A stretch of DNA of 64,000 bases from Euryodendron excelsum (lineage: Eukaryota; Streptophyta; Magnoliopsida; Ericales; Pentaphylacaceae), in assembly GCA_033060915.1 (NCBI GenBank), contig CM065379.1, positions 27,210,318-27,274,317 on the forward strand, read 5' to 3'. The notes under the pieces were generated by a model, which was not told where the DNA came from, did no database searches, and worked only from the letters and a program-made list of their open reading frames with translations. The first letter of the stretch is position 1. Every line of letters begins with the position of its first letter. This document shows positions 11,801-24,849 of this stretch, one piece after another. Position numbers and translations under genes: made by a program.

Positions 11801-12924
11801 TTCTTAAAAATAAGACTTTCCAATTTCAAAACTTTCCTAATTCGAACCTTTCCTAAATCCAACTTCTTTAATCTTCCAAGTCCAATATTCGAGTCAAATA
11901 TTTCTTAAATCTCAAGTCTTTCCTAAATCCTATCTTTCTTAAGTCTAGGTTTTTTAAATCTCAATCTTTCCAAAACAAGTCTAAATCCTTCTTCCAGGTT
12001 CTATCTTTCTAAATCAAAGTCCAATCTTCTCAATTTCAAATTTCAATTTCAAATCTTCCACCCTAAGTTCACATCAAACCCTTTTTTGAACCAAAATTTG
12101 TTTTTCAAATTAAATTTTCTATTTTCTATCGGACTCTTGTCCGAACTACGACTGACCTGATTCCTTAAAAAGGATACATAGGCAACCCTCATAGGTGCGG
12201 TCATAACTTTTTTCAAATCTCCAATTCCAAAATCTATTTTCAAATCCCTGCTTCCAATTTCTAGAACTCTATTTCCAAAATCAAATCTGTCTTTTCAAAT
12301 CCATTCTAATTTCAAATCAAATCTATCGAATCAAGTCTTTTCAAATCTGTTTTCAAAATCAAATCTTATTCTTGTATTTGCATATCATGCGTCATGTCAA
12401 TTCCTTTCTAAAAATTCTTTTTCAAAAAGTGGATAGTTTTGGACATATATTAGTTAAAGACTCTAATAGGTGAATCTAGGGTGAATAGACGTGTAGGTAC
12501 CGCAAGGGCGGGGTAGGGTGATGGCTTAGTGCGTCTTCCCTACATGTAACCAACATTCGAACCTAGATCACTGTTTTCAAAGACCAAAACAAAGTTATTT
12601 TAAAAAAAAGGGCTTTAATATATTCTAAAGGTTGTCAAACAACTTGTTTTCTTAAAAACTCTCTCTTAAGGAAGCATTTTCAAAATCTTTTTCAAAAACC
12701 CTAAGTGTGGTCTTCAGATTGTGCTTAGTTTTAGGTGACCTAACTCACCTTCATCAAGTTAGGTGGTGACTCCAAATGTTTTCTAAAAGCTCTTTGTTCA
12801 AATTGATTTTCAATTCAAACCTAGTCGCACTCATTCTTCTAGGAGGATGAGTTCTAATGAGAGAGTACAGTATTTTTTTCGCTTGTGTGTGTATTCTTTA
12901 AGTACGAAAAATCTAAGCGCGACA
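8815..12924 (+). mobile_element. Solo LTR of the gypsy family with GAAGG target duplication
   Basis: A complete LTR runs from TGTAAGCACCCC to AAGCGCGACA (4110 bp). It is flanked by identical 5-bp sequences, GAAGG at 8810-8814 and GAAGG at 12925-12929. There is no internal region, so this is a solo LTR left by LTR-LTR recombination. The TATA box is at 10334-10341, with AAACCCTA repeats downstream (about 10420-10470). The G-poor T/A/C-rich R/U5 occupies ~10970-12420. It is shorter than the LTR of C, mainly because the U3 hairpin minisatellite is a single unit. Confidence 0.93.
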
Positions 12925-14862
12925 GAAGGTTTTAGAAATTAGAATTGGAGATTTGAAAATAGATTTTAGAACTGGGAACTTGAAATAGATTATGGAATTG
13001 ACAATTTGAAAAAAGGTTGTGAAAATAGAAATTTGAAAAAGGTTGTGACCGCAACTATGAGGGTTGCCTACATATTCTTTTGTTGGGAATCAGATCAGTT
13101 GTAGTTCGGACAAGAGTCTGATTAAAAATAAACACTTTTAAGCTTTTGAAAAGTTTGATTTGAAAAGATCTGATTAAAAAAAAAAAGTTTGATTTGAAAA
13201 AGGAATTGATTTGAACTTGGAATAGAAGATTTGAAATTGAAACTTGGATTTAGAGTTAACCTTAGAATTGACTTTGATTTGAAAAGAAGGAACTTGGAAG
13301 AAGAACTTGAACTTGATTTAGAAATATTGAGATTTGAAAACATCTTTGACTTAGATTGAATTTAAAAACCATCTTGGTTTAGAAAGGAATTTTAGAAAGG
13401 AATTGAAGCTTCCTAATTTGGAATTAGGGTTGAACTAGGGTTTAGGTATCCTAGGGTTCGAACATAGACTTGAAATAAGAAGGTTTGATCTAGACTTGAA
13501 AATTTTGATTTCATTTTAGAAAACTTAGAATTAGGAAGGATGAGATTTAAAGACGGTTTAAAAAGGATTTGATTTGATTTTAGAAAACACTTGACTTAGA
13601 ATCATATGGAAAGATTTAACTTTGATTATTTGATTTGAAAGAATTAAGGTTTAGGAAAGATTAGATTTTAAAAGTCTTTGAATTTAGGAAAGTTTCAAAA
13701 TAGGAAAGTTCAATTTTAGGAAAGTATCAAATTAGGAAAGTGTTGATTTTAGGAAAGATTTGAATTTGGAAAGATTGGAATTTGGAAAGTATTGACTTTA
13801 GAAAGATTTGAACTTAGGAAAGTTTGGAATTAAGAATTGTTTGAATTCCATTTCCTAAAGTAAAAGAGTAGATTTTATTTCTAAAAATAGATGATTTGAT
13901 TTAATTTCTAAAATTGGAGGATTTGATCTAGTTTCCTAAATTGGAAGATTTGATCTAGTTTCCTAATTTGGAATATTTGATCTAGTTTCCTAATTTGGAA
14001 TATTTGATTCAGCATAGAAATGGAAATGTTGAATTTTGAAAATCTAGGATTTGGAGATCTGTGATTTAGTGTAGAAAAATAGATTTTGGAAATCTAAGAT
14101 TTGATGTAGAAAATAGTCTTTGGAAACCTATGATTTGAGGCAAAATAAAAAGTCATGTTTTTAGGAAAGAGAACTAGGGTTTCCTAATCATGGTTTCTAG
14201 AACTTGACTTGGCCTCCAAGAAAAAGAGTTTTTTGAAAGTAGAATCTTTTGATAAGAGTTTCTAGGAAGGAAACTTGAAAAGAGTCTTTAGAAAGTAAAT
14301 TTTTGAAGAGAGTTTTTGGAAAGATGTTTGAAAAGAGTTTTTAGAAAGTAGACTTTTTAAGGGAGTTTTTGGAAAGAAGTTTGAAAAGCAATTTTGGAAA
14401 GAGGCTTGAATATGAACTTTCGAAATCTTTTGAATGTCTCACTTTTCTAAAACGATTCTAACCATGAAAAGATTAGAACCATTCTAAGTTGGTGATTTTG
14501 AAAACAACATAGATTTGATATATGGACCATAATGGTCACATTGAATATCACACCTTCCTAAAACAACCCTAACCATGGAATGGCTAGAATCATCTTAAGA
14601 TTATGGTTTTGATGAAAAACAATTTAGGGTTTACATCCAAAATATGGACCTTGATGGTCACAATGAATATAACACTTTTCTAAAATAACCCTAACCATAG
14701 AATGGCTAGAATCACTTTAAGATTGTGATTTTAAAAACAAGATTTTGAATGCAAGTTTGAAATGGAGTTTTGATGCAAATTTTAAAAACAACTTTTGAAA
14801 ACAATTTTGAATGGATGTATGATATGCGCAATGCAAGTAGGGTTGTGAACATACAAGGTTAC
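12925..14862 (-). repeat. Reverse-oriented gypsy LTR fragment X, part 2
   Basis: This continues the reverse LTR after the solo insertion: G/A-rich sequence that is the complement of the C/T/A-rich R/U5. It ends near 14862 in a block matching the reverse of AACCTTGTATGTTCACGACC. Element B begins at 14863, so X served as its landing site (preceding bases GTTAC; the partner duplication is not in the window). Confidence 0.8.
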
Positions 14863-17800
14863 TGTAAGCAGCCTATTTTTGACCACTCGGCAGTCTATAG
14901 TCCGTCCAGACTTGTATTCAAGTCAAAGTGGATATATTCTAAGTCAAATAAACTTTTCAAGGCTAATCCCGTCTATCCATCGCTTCACGAGCCCACCAGG
15001 CCCAAATAGAGGCAAAATGACCGAAATGCCCTTAGGGGCGTTGTTTGGTCCAATTCCAAATCAGGCGCGTCTTTCTGAAGACGGTAAGCCCCTTTTCCAA
15101 TTCCAAATTAGGCACGTCTTTTCGAAGACGGTAAGTCCCCTTTCCATATTCCAACAGGCGCGTCTTTTCGAAGACGATAAGTCCCCTTTCCAACCCCTTT
15201 TCCAATTCTAATCCCCCTCTCAAGAAAGCTGATTCCTTGAGACAGTAAGTCTATCCAATCCGGCAAGTTTTCAAAAGAAAGTGTCTTCGAAGCAGTAAGT
15301 CACTTTAAACCTGTCAACTGGGGCGAGACCCTAAGTCCCCTAGATGGTAGAATGGTCCACTTTTGGCGCCTGCTAGCCCGCCAATGCAGAAATGTCCGTT
15401 TTGGCACGCCTTTCGAAAAAGTTGACTTCACAGGCGCTAAGTCCCTTTAGCAGCTTCCCAAGATCAAGCAGTCTCGAGAATGATAGCAAACTGTCAAAGT
15501 AGCGAAAATACTCGTAAACATCGCAACCATCATAGTAGCAAAAATACTCACAAGCAGGTCGATATAGGGAATTGCCAACAAACCCCTGTATCACGAAACC
15601 ACCATCAGAGTGGCGGAAACAGTCAAAACCTAGGTCAACACCAGTGCCTGCTAGTCCACTTCGATGAAAAATGACCAACTGCCCCTAGGGCCATTTTTCG
15701 ACATGTTTCTCGAGAACACACCTAAGTCCTCAGAATGGTAAGTCCACCCCTTCCAAGATCATCTTAGAGATGATCCGGCATGATAAGGTGCCTTCTAGTC
15801 AGTTTCGGGCCAATTCCGAGGCTTTTCGGTGAAGATGACCATTTTGCCCCTAGGCATCCGAACGCCCCGGGGACCACACCGGCTCTGGGTATCAAACTTG
15901 TAACCTCCCGAGAATGCTTTTTATAGTATTCCCGACCTTCCTTTATCTTTTCGGATCATTCTGAGTCAGTTCTGATAAACCCATTGCAAAATGACTGTTT
16001 TGCCCCTAGCAGGCTGGTTTCCTTTTCTGACCACACCGGCTCTGGGTATCAAACTAGTAGCCTTTGGGAACATTCCAAATAATGTTTCCAAATCTCGAGT
16101 CTTCTTCCGGGACGTTCTGAGTTCGTCTAGGAAGCTTTTCGGCCCTGCTGACCGTTTTGCCCCTAATAGCCCAATCAACCCTTCCAACACATTTTGTCAT
16201 CCTTTTTCAAGTCAAATAGCTCTGGGACCCTATTCTAAGGGTTGCTGCCCTTTTCCAGCCTTTTGGGCCATTCCCGGTCCCTTAAATGCTTCCCTGACCT
16301 TCCGGAGTCACTCCTAGTGAAGCCAAGCTAAAAACTGCATGGTAGTCATTAGTACAAGCGCCTAAATCTACTCAAGATACGTTGCTTGCTGACCTTAAAA
16401 CTTTACTAATTGGCTGGCACCACTCCTAGTGGCACCAAGTCATTCCCTTGTCTATAAATACAGAGCCTCCTCCAGCGTGAAAGAGGTCCGCCAACTCAAT
16501 CTAAAAGCCCTATTATTCGATATAAAGAGCTCGTAGCCTCTGTAAACCCTAGTCTCTTTAGGTTTTCCAAACCCTAGCCTCCTATACACTCACATACACT
16601 TCTATACACTCATACAGTAGCCTCCAAAGCCTCCTTTGAAGACTTGAAGTGCTGCAATCTAAAGCTCTTGAAGATCGAAGCAAACATTCGAAGATCAAGA
16701 CGAAGACTGAAGTGAAGACCGAAGCAAAGCAAGCAAAGCAAAGCGCACAAAGCTAAGCAAATAAAGAAGATACAAGGTAGGCTTTCTCTTTAACTTTACG
16801 CATCTTCCCCCTCTCTTCTCTCTCCTAACCCACTTGGGTTTTCTTCTATTTTAATCCCCCATCTTCTTCTGGCTCCTTTCTTTACATGCTTGAAACAAGG
16901 GACTTCCCGGTCCATGTGTAGGATTAGGCTATTGGAGAGTCACCGTGTCGGGGGCTTTCTTTTAGTCTAACCGGAGACCACGTGGGTTCGACCCCCTTGA
17001 TTATGTGGTGAAATCTTTAACCTTGTATGCTCACGACCCTAACTTGCATTGTGCATATCATGATCTTGCATTCATCCAAAATTCGTTTTCAAACTTGTTT
17101 TCAAAACTTGCATTAACATCATTTTCAAACTTGCATCAAATTCTTCTTTTTCAAAACTTGTTTTCAAAATCACAATCCTAAGGTGATTCTAGCCTTTCCA
17201 TGGTTAGGGTTGCTTTAGGAAAGTGTTACATTTAAAGTGACCAATATGGTCAATATTTTCAAAACATTGTTGTTTTCAAAACCACTATCTTAAAGTGGTT
17301 CTAACCTTCTTATAGTTATAAACGTTTTAGAAAAGTGAGATATTTTGTATACTTTCTAAAAACTCTCTTTTCAAATCTCTCCTTCTAAAAATCTCTCATT
17401 CAACATATTTTCTAAAAACACTCTCCAATCTCCTTCTTCAAATTCGTTTCCAAAAACTCCCTCCAAAAATCTATTTTCAAAACTTCCTTTTCAACTCATT
17501 TCCAAAACATTCTCTTCAAAATTCGTTTCCTAAAAACACTCCCTAGGTTTCCTTCTTAGAAAACTCTCTCCAATCTCCTTTCCAAAATTGTTTTCAAAAC
17601 TCCTTTCCAACAATCTCTTTCCAAAAACATCTTTCCTAAAAGCTCCTTTCCAAAAAACGCTTTCCTCGAAGTTTACTCTCCAAAAACGCTCCTTACGTTT
17701 CCTTCTTAAACAACTCTTTGCAAAATTCACTTTCTAGAAACTCCTCTCTAGGATTTCCTTTCAAAAATCTCCCTCTCTAAAAACTCACTTTTCAAAAACT

Positions 17801-19509
17801 CTTTCCTTAGAGCCTAAGTTAAATCCTAGAACCCACAATAAAGAAACCCTAATTTTCTTCCCCAAAAACATAGCTTCCAATTCCTTATTTTGGCCTCAAA
17901 ACCTAGGTTTTCAAAACCTCTTGTTTTTTACATCAAAACTATATATATTTTCAAAACCGCTTTTCTACGTCAAAACTATAGCTTTTCGAATCTAGGGTTT
18001 CTAAAACTCTATCTTTCTAAATTCATGCCAAATCCAATCTCCCATTTAGGAAGCCAAATCCAATCTTCCCTTTAGGAAACTAGATCCTATCCTCAGTTTT
18101 TTGAAACAAAATCTAATCACTTGTTTTAGAAAATAGGACTCTCAATCCTTCCAAACCCAAATCTTTCCTAATTCAACTCCTTCCTAATCTAGTACTTTCC
18201 TAAACCTTAAGTTTTCTAAACATTAAACTTTTAAATCTTTCCTTAAACTTTAAGTTTTCAAACCTTTCCTAATTTCAAGTACTTCTAAATCTCAAACTTC
18301 AAATCTTTTTAAATTCTAAACTTTCTAAATTTTAAATCTTTCTAAAGTCAAAATTTTCTAAATTTAAAACTTTCTTAAGTTAAATATTTCTAAATTCTAA
18401 ACATTCCAATTGCAAATCTTTCCAAAATTTTAAACTTTCCTAAACTTCAAAACTTTCTAAATCTAAAACTTTCTAAATTCAAAACTTTCTTAAAATGAAA
18501 CCTTTCTTAATTCAAAACTTTCCTAAAATGGAACTTTCCTGAAATGAAGCTTTCCTAGTTTGAACTTTTCCTTATTTGAATCTTTCCTAAATCCAATTTT
18601 TCCTGATCTTCCAATTCCAACATTCGAGTCAAATCTTTCCTAAGCCTCGAGTCCTTCCTAAATCCTCTCTTTCCTAAGTCTAGGTTTCCTAAAACCAATC
18701 TTTTCAAATCTTTCAATCAAAGTTCAATCTCTCAATCTTCCAATCCAAATTCCAATTCAATTGCTTTTTCCAATCATAACTTCTTTTTTCTATTGGACTC
18801 TTGTCCGAACTACGACTGACCTGATTCCTCAAAAAAGATACGTAGGCAACCCTCATGGGTGCGGTCACAACTTTTTTCAAGCTCTATTTCCGCAACCTTT
18901 TTCCAATTTCCAACTCCATATTTCTTTTCAAATCTCTTTCTAAATCTATTTTCCAACTCTCTCTCTTACAATTGCATATCATGCATCATTCTTTTCAAAA
19001 TTGTTTTCTAAAGTGAATATGATTGGATATTTGTTAGTTGAAGACTCACATAGGTGAATTTAGGGTAAATAGACATGTAGGTACCGCAAGGGCAGGGTAA
19101 GGTGATGGCTTAGTGTGTCTTCCCTACACGTAACCAACCTCCAAACCTAGGATCACTGTTTTCAAAGACCAAAATGGAGTTTATTTTCAAAAAAAGGGCT
19201 TAAATGTTTTCCAAAGGTTGCCAAACAACCTGTTTTCTTAAAAACCCTCTATTGAGGAGGTATTTTCAAAATCGTTTTCAAAATCTCTAAGTGTACTTCG
19301 GATTATGCTTAGTTTTTAGGTGGCCTAACTCACCTTCATCAAGTTAGGTGGTGACTCCAAACTTTTTCCAGAAGCCCTTTATTCAAATTAATTTTTTTAT
19401 TCAAATCTAGTCACACTCATTCTTCTAGGAGGGTGAGTTCTAACGAGAGAATACAATACTTTTTCCACTTATGTATATATTCCTCGAGTGCGAAAATCTA
19501 GGCGCGACA
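14863..19509 (+). repeat. 5' LTR of element B (4647 bp)
   Basis: It runs from TGTAAGCAGCCT to GGCGCGACA. U3 has three ~50-bp hairpin units of the CGTCTTTTCGAAGACG type (15060-15185). It also has ~160-bp repeats with GACCATTTTGCCCC or GACTGTTTTGCCCC (15836, 15990, 16141), a TGGCACCACTCCTAGTGGCA palindrome near 16413, and the TATA box at 16453. R/U5 (about 16480-19509) includes AAACCCTA boxes, a purine-rich GAAGAC region, a conserved AAG|GTAGGC and ~1.6 kb almost lacking G. Confidence 0.9.
16453..16460 (+). promoter_or_regulatory. LTR TATA box, element B
   Basis: TATAAATA sits within the conserved TCTATAAATACAGAGCC present in all LTRs long enough to show it. Forward copies are at 7354, 10334, 30393 and 42234; reverse copies are at 40504-40511 and 57725-57732. 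Transcription should start ~30 bp downstream. Several AAACCCTA telo-box-like motifs follow within ~100 bp. Confidence 0.85.
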
Positions 19510-19511
19510 GC

Positions 19512-19529
19512 TAGCGACTCCGATTAGCT
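19512..19529 (+). other. Degenerate primer-binding site, element B
   Basis: Two bases after the LTR end the sequence reads TAGCGACTCCGATTAGCT, a decayed form of the TGGCGACTCCACTGGGGA seen at 33797 in element C. Confidence 0.75.
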
Positions 19530-21068
19530 TGTTCAATCCTATTCTCTTTACCCTTCACCAATGTAGTGTCTTCAATTAACTTGTTCAATCCTATTCACTT
19601 TAAATTTTCAAAACCAAAGTTTCAAAATTGTTTTCGAAAAACATGCATTTATTCATATTATCTTGTATTAAGTTTGTCATCCATATACTAACTCTTGAAT
19701 CTTTGTTTTGTAGGTGCGCTTTTTGTTTAAATTTTAATTAACTGCCATGCATGAATGTGATGAACAGGATGGATGGGAGTTGTTGGGCTCTTTCCTCCGC
19801 TTTTAAAAATCACACACGCACTGCATGTGCACCTGCATTCTACATACTTGCATTTTACCCTGATATGTCCTTTCTAGTTAGAAAGGGGGAACGATATATT
19901 GGTTGTGGGCAAGATGTTGTGTCAGTTTCTTCGCCTACGGCCACTTGATGGTTCCTCTGCTGGGATCACTAACCGATCACAGCACCACCTCGGGGAGTGG
20001 GCCTAGGTTTAAAGATCCGAGGACAGAGCCTTTTTAGGACGCATTAGTCAACCCTCAACCTCATACTCATATAGATACCATGCATAGCTGAACCTCTGCC
20101 GAATCTAAGACATGCGCACTATTTTCAAAATCATAGAGGAAAGGGCGACTGCTCTTATTTTCATTTATACCTGTCTATTCCTATTGTTATAATGACTGTG
20201 TTCCTACTATTATAATGATTGTCTAACTGCTTATACATGTATATGTACTTCAACTGTATTCTCTTTCCTTATACTCTATGCATCTACTTTCATGCATTCA
20301 ATATCCCACGTCAAGACAAGAGTTCCAAGTAACTCAGGTCATTGTATTCTTATGCATATGATCAACCCATCGAGAGTGACACCTAGTTCACTCTCCCTTG
20401 CATTAAACCTACCTAAACCCTAAGGGTTCCCATGTAACCCTAAGGACTCACGGCATACACATCAATTCATTTCATAAGAGGGGCCCCAATCGCTCTATAC
20501 TCACGGAGATAGGATTGTCAAGAAGACAAAGGGCAATCGATCAACAAGGTCTCTCAACGACCTCCTCGACATCAAATCCAATGAAAGCAAATCCGAAGAC
20601 TCAAGAGTAGTTTAGGGTTTCCTTTTTAAAATTAGATAGGTGGAACCCCCAAAGGAACATGTTCCCTCTCCCCCTGTTAAAATGTATTTCAATTCTTTTG
20701 TATATTAAACCCAAAGTTAAATGTATTTCTTTATTTTCCACAAATGAGTGAGTGAATAAATGCATGAATGAAGGAAAGGTTCCCAGTTGACGGTAAGGCA
20801 TCTGCATACATGGGCAAATCCCCTATCTCCAAAAGTAAGCCAACTCACTATGTTTAGCTTCCCTTCTAAAAGAGGGGCACTCTAGGACATGCATTGCATA
20901 AAGCTCTCTAAAAACCAGAAACTGACTTGCGATTTGTGTCTTTGTCCTTTTCTTTCTTCCTTTTTATTTCTATTTACAGAGGTCACCCTGCACTAAGTCA
21001 ATATTGCTCCCAAAAAGGGGCAACATCCACCTAGGGATCCCATTATCATTTGGCAAAGAGCATGACCG
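19530..21068 (+). other. 5' leader between PBS and gag, element B
   Basis: About 1.5 kb aligns with 33815-35285 in element C. It contains a conserved TTTGTTTTGTAG|GTGC that resembles a splice acceptor (AG at 19712-19713). It also contains a 65-codon reading frame at 19751-19948 that is present in C as well (see findings). Nothing resembling the extra ORF1 of Ogre elements is recognisable. Confidence 0.6.
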
Positions 21069-22537
21069 ATGGCCCCTAACTCTGAAGAATCGTCTCAAGT
21101 CTCTCGGGAAGAGGGCAACGAAATGAGGACCAAGATGGATGAGATGCTCAAACTCATTCAAACTATGGCTATGAAGGATACTGCTACAATCCCATCATCG
21201 TCTATGACTTCATCCAAGGACCCTGAACCCGCTAATCCAAGGATCGTGCTTCAGTTTGACAATGTTGGGAAGACTAAGGAAGATGCCAAAGGGATCAGCG
21301 TCGAAGAGGACGAGACCATATTACTTTCACCTGTCATAAAGAAAGCCCCCCTAGACCCTCTCAACTTGAAAATCTAAGGGCTAGAAGATTCACTGCGAAG
21401 TCTCCATGGCCACGACACTTACGAGTTCACTGCCTATGACGAGTTATGTTTCTTTCCTGACCACTCGAGACCCGTTAGGTTCAAAATGCCTAACTTCCAG
21501 AAGTATGACGGCACTGGTAACCCCGTCGCTCATCTTCATCTCTATGCGGGAGCGCTAAGTCGTCACAATATTGATCTCACCTTTGACTAATTGTCCCTGA
21601 TGACTATGAGCAAGGGTGAAAAGGAAAACTTCAAGAAGTATGCCTTAAGATGGAGAAAAGCTGCCACACAAGTCAATTCCCCATTGGAAGAGAAGGAGTA
21701 CATACAACTGTTTGTGCACACTTTTCAATGTATATACTATAAGAAGCTCTGCACAAGTGTGAGGAAAAGCTTCTCCGAGCTCATCATGCAAGGAGAAATG
21801 ATAGAAAACGGCCTCAAGACAGGGAGGATTATTGACCCCTACACCAAGACTGGAAAAAGTACCGCCAACATAGCCAAGAGAGTGGCTACTACAAAGGGAA
21901 TAATCAGGAAGGAAAGCGAAGTGCCTGCCATCTTCCTTACCAACCACCCCAATACCGTCCACCACTACAATCACACCCTGTCCTGCCCTTACCCACCTTA
22001 ACAATGCCTGTTCCAACCTCTAACTATGGCCCCGCTGGGGCACGGCCCAACTTTAATAAACCTGCTCAACGCATCCATACGTTCGACACCTTAGCTTGCA
22101 CTCAGACTGAGGCCTATCATAACTTGCTGGAGAACAATATCCTGAAGCCCATACCTGCTCGCCCATTGCCAAGCCCTCTACCCCCAACCTTTAATGCCGC
22201 CCTTACATGTGAATACCATTCGGGTGGCCAAGGGCATGACACCGAAAGCTGCTTCGCTCTCAGGCACAAAATCCAATACTTGATCGATAACAAGACCATT
22301 GATCTACAGCCGAAAAAACCTGCTCTGACCCCCAATGTGACCACTAACACCCTGCCAGATCACACCGTTAACATGATATTAGTAGAAATGGAAGGCAAGG
22401 GAGAGTTCGACGAGCTTGAGGCCGAAGGTTATGAGGACAATTGGGAGACCAATGAAGAAGATGACTGGGAGGAGGATCTCCCATTGTGCCCGATTTATCT
22501 CTATAACCTTGATGAGGTGCCTGACGCTTCTGACTAG
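21069..22537 (+). pseudogene. gag: gag, element B (broken)
   Basis: This is the structural Gag of a TAT-lineage gypsy element. The start ATG at 21069 gives MAPNSEESSQVSREE. A coiled region (EMRTKMDEMLKLIQT) and the conserved FQKYDGTGNPVAHL segment follow. Near 21566-21575 about 50 codons are missing compared with the normal TAT capsid: LSRH joins directly to NIDLTFD. In-frame stops occur at 21375-21377 and ~21588, and there is a frame change near 22000. The nucleocapsid has a clear CEYHSGGQGHDTESC knuckle (about 22210-22254), typical of TAT/Ogre Gag, followed by an acidic tail. It ends at TAG 22535-22537, shared with element A. Confidence 0.88.
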
Positions 22538-22942
22538 CCCATTGAGGAGCCAATGTTCCCGAAGGAAGAGCATATCGAAAGCATAACTGCCGATGGATGG
22601 GGTGATGAGTTTCTACACCTGAAGTATGCAGCAGCTAAAAGTCACTTGCTGGAAAACCCTTGGCCCGCGACTGAATACAACTATGAAGACATGGGCTGGG
22701 GGATAAAAGTGCCAAGAGAATAGACAGAGCCGTTTGAGTTAGAAGGAGGTGAACTAGCCATCCTATTTATAGAAGGACTTATTGCAAAGAATGAGAAAGA
22801 GATCAATGAAGCTACTGACTGCACCATCATTGCCGACTTATCCGAAGCTCTAGTAGAAGGTTTCGCCTGTCTTGCCCTGGCTAAGGACCTGAATCACGAA
22901 TGGAGTATTAAAGATGTGGGCATTGTCCCGAGGCCTTACTGA
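22538..22942 (+). pseudogene. Acidic gag extension, element B
   Basis: It is in frame with gag after the TAG at 22535-22537 and homologous to 940-1344. Recognisable parts are DGWGDEFLHLKYAA, LENPWPATEYNYEDMGW, FELEGGELAIL and NHEWSIKDVGIVPRPY, followed by TGA at 22940. One further internal TAG lies at ~22720. The role is unknown. Conservation between two diverged copies argues it was once translated, either as part of Gag or by passing the stop. Confidence 0.6.
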
Positions 22943-24849
22943 AACAGGAATCCCTTCAAAAGCGTACAAGAGAAGGGTGTTTTCACTCATTTTCTTTCTA
23001 TCCCTTTTACTTCCTGTCTTTAAATCGATGTTTACATTTTCTTACTACTCAAGAACTTTATGCTTTTCATAAAAATGACGATAATAATCAAATGATAGTC
23101 CTCTTATTCACTACTGCTATCTTATATGTCTCTTGTGAATGGTAACTACTTTCTACGCAAGGGGATGGTTTATCTTATGGAATGATCTGACTTGAAGGGA
23201 TAATAGCATGAGTTAACCACTCGCCAAATGATCAGCTTTCCAGAGAGAGAGAGGATAAGGATGAGTGAGGATACTAACCAAAAGCAACACTTGCAAGACA
23301 CTGAAGCTAAGCGATGTGTGGCCAGATTATCAAAATGAAGAGGAACCACCTTTCATTTCCTTGTGTCAAAGAACAAGTGTTTATATTCCCTTTGTTTAAC
23401 CCCTAGAGCCTTGGAATAAGTGAAAATTTTCTTTGCCAACCCTGATCCACAACTATCATCCCCACACTGGGGCAGACAATAGTTGAGAACTCTAGGAATG
23501 GTATCCACCTCTATCATGCTAGGATAGTATCGAAAGTTCTATAGGTCAAGCAATCTAATTCAAAATGAAGAGAGGCCCACATTTCATTCCCCATACAGTC
23601 AAAAAGCAACCTCTTGCCAAACCCGTTGAGCCATTTATCTTCTTTAAGAAAATCCTAACCTAGGGATCACCGCGCACATTGGGTTAGATTGAACCATTAA
23701 GGAAAAGGTCTAAAGGAAAAGGGATGGTAGAATTACTCGTTCCATAAAAAGATAAAAAAAAATGACAAAACAAAGGAAAAGAGTTGCCAAGGGGCAAGAG
23801 GCCAAAAAAAGAAAAAAAATTTAAGGAAAGGCCTGAAGAAAATCATAATTGAGCATTCTTCAAAAGCATAATAAGATGATCGAAAGAGAAGAGAGTCATG
23901 TTTATCTCAAGAAGCATATAGAAAGGGGGAAAGAAAATAGTCATTTTCACCCTGAGAAGTGTATTTTAAAGGTGATCCTAGGTTACGAAGAAACCTAGTA
24001 GAAACAATAGATTCGAGCCTTTATCCTTTCTTGCAAAACCTCAAAACCATGGCCTACATTACAACCCTACTGAAGTCCACTCTGATTGAAACTGGATTGC
24101 TTCATCTAAATGAGCTAGATACATTGCCGAAGCTAAGAAGGGATGCTAGCCCTACTGGAAAAAAAAAAAGTCAAGGATGGAACGGATCTAAACCATGTTG
24201 AAAACAACATTGAATTTGAGCCTACATATCCCATCATTTCAAAAACCCCATAACCTAGCCTACATTACGGTCCTAAACAAAGTCTTCTCGGATTGGAATG
24301 ATTGGCTGCTTATCGCTCTGCTGAAGGTCGGGAAAGCTATTGCTAAAACCCCGAGAGTCGAGAGTTTCAGCCCAACAATCATATACACTAACCCCGAGGC
24401 AGAGAGCCGAAGGCGATCAAAAGGTTGACAAAGGTGCTAAGTGCTATCATCCAATCAAAGTAAGGTTAAGCCAGTGGAGAAGCTAGGCCCCCCTGAAAAG
24501 GAAGGAGTTACCATTCCAAAGATATTGAGTTCGAAAGCACCCCTTGTCATTCTGTTAGTTATTTCTAACATGTGCATAAAATAAATAAATAAAAATTGCA
24601 TAAGCTTCGCATACGACATAACTCCATATAAAAACAGAAATCACCAATATCAACTCATGTAATAGATATATAACATCATCATCCATCACATGCATCTGAT
24701 CATATGCCTAACTGAAAAGATCATAAATGTACCTGCCTATCCGTGCATCTAAATATAAAAAAAATATCCATCAAAATAAAATTGTCTAACATAAATACAT
24801 CTCAGGAATAAGGGCAAAGGAAGATCAGAGTCTCCACAAAGGGCATCTA
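22943..24849. other. Spacer between gag and convergent PMD gene, element B
   Basis: About 1.9 kb without reading frames that are conserved between copies and without any pol motif. It is shared with A (1345-3219) and E (62537 onward, reversed). It contains A-rich and purine-rich runs (23740-23830, 24160) and the probable 3' ends of the two convergent genes. I see no repeat or structural RNA in it. Confidence 0.65.

Noticed and set aside
16985..17000. GGTTCGACCCC resembling a Pol III B box in the LTR (also 7875, 10885)
   Set aside because: No matching A box at the right distance and no cloverleaf can be formed. It is mutated in C (GGTCCGGCCCC), so a tRNA or SINE origin is unsupported.
22943..24849. 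Highly decayed pol in the spacer
   Set aside because: I looked for YxDD, the integrase HHCC and DDE motifs and the RNase H motif in the translations of A and B and saw none. The length is also too short. A profile search would be the decisive test.
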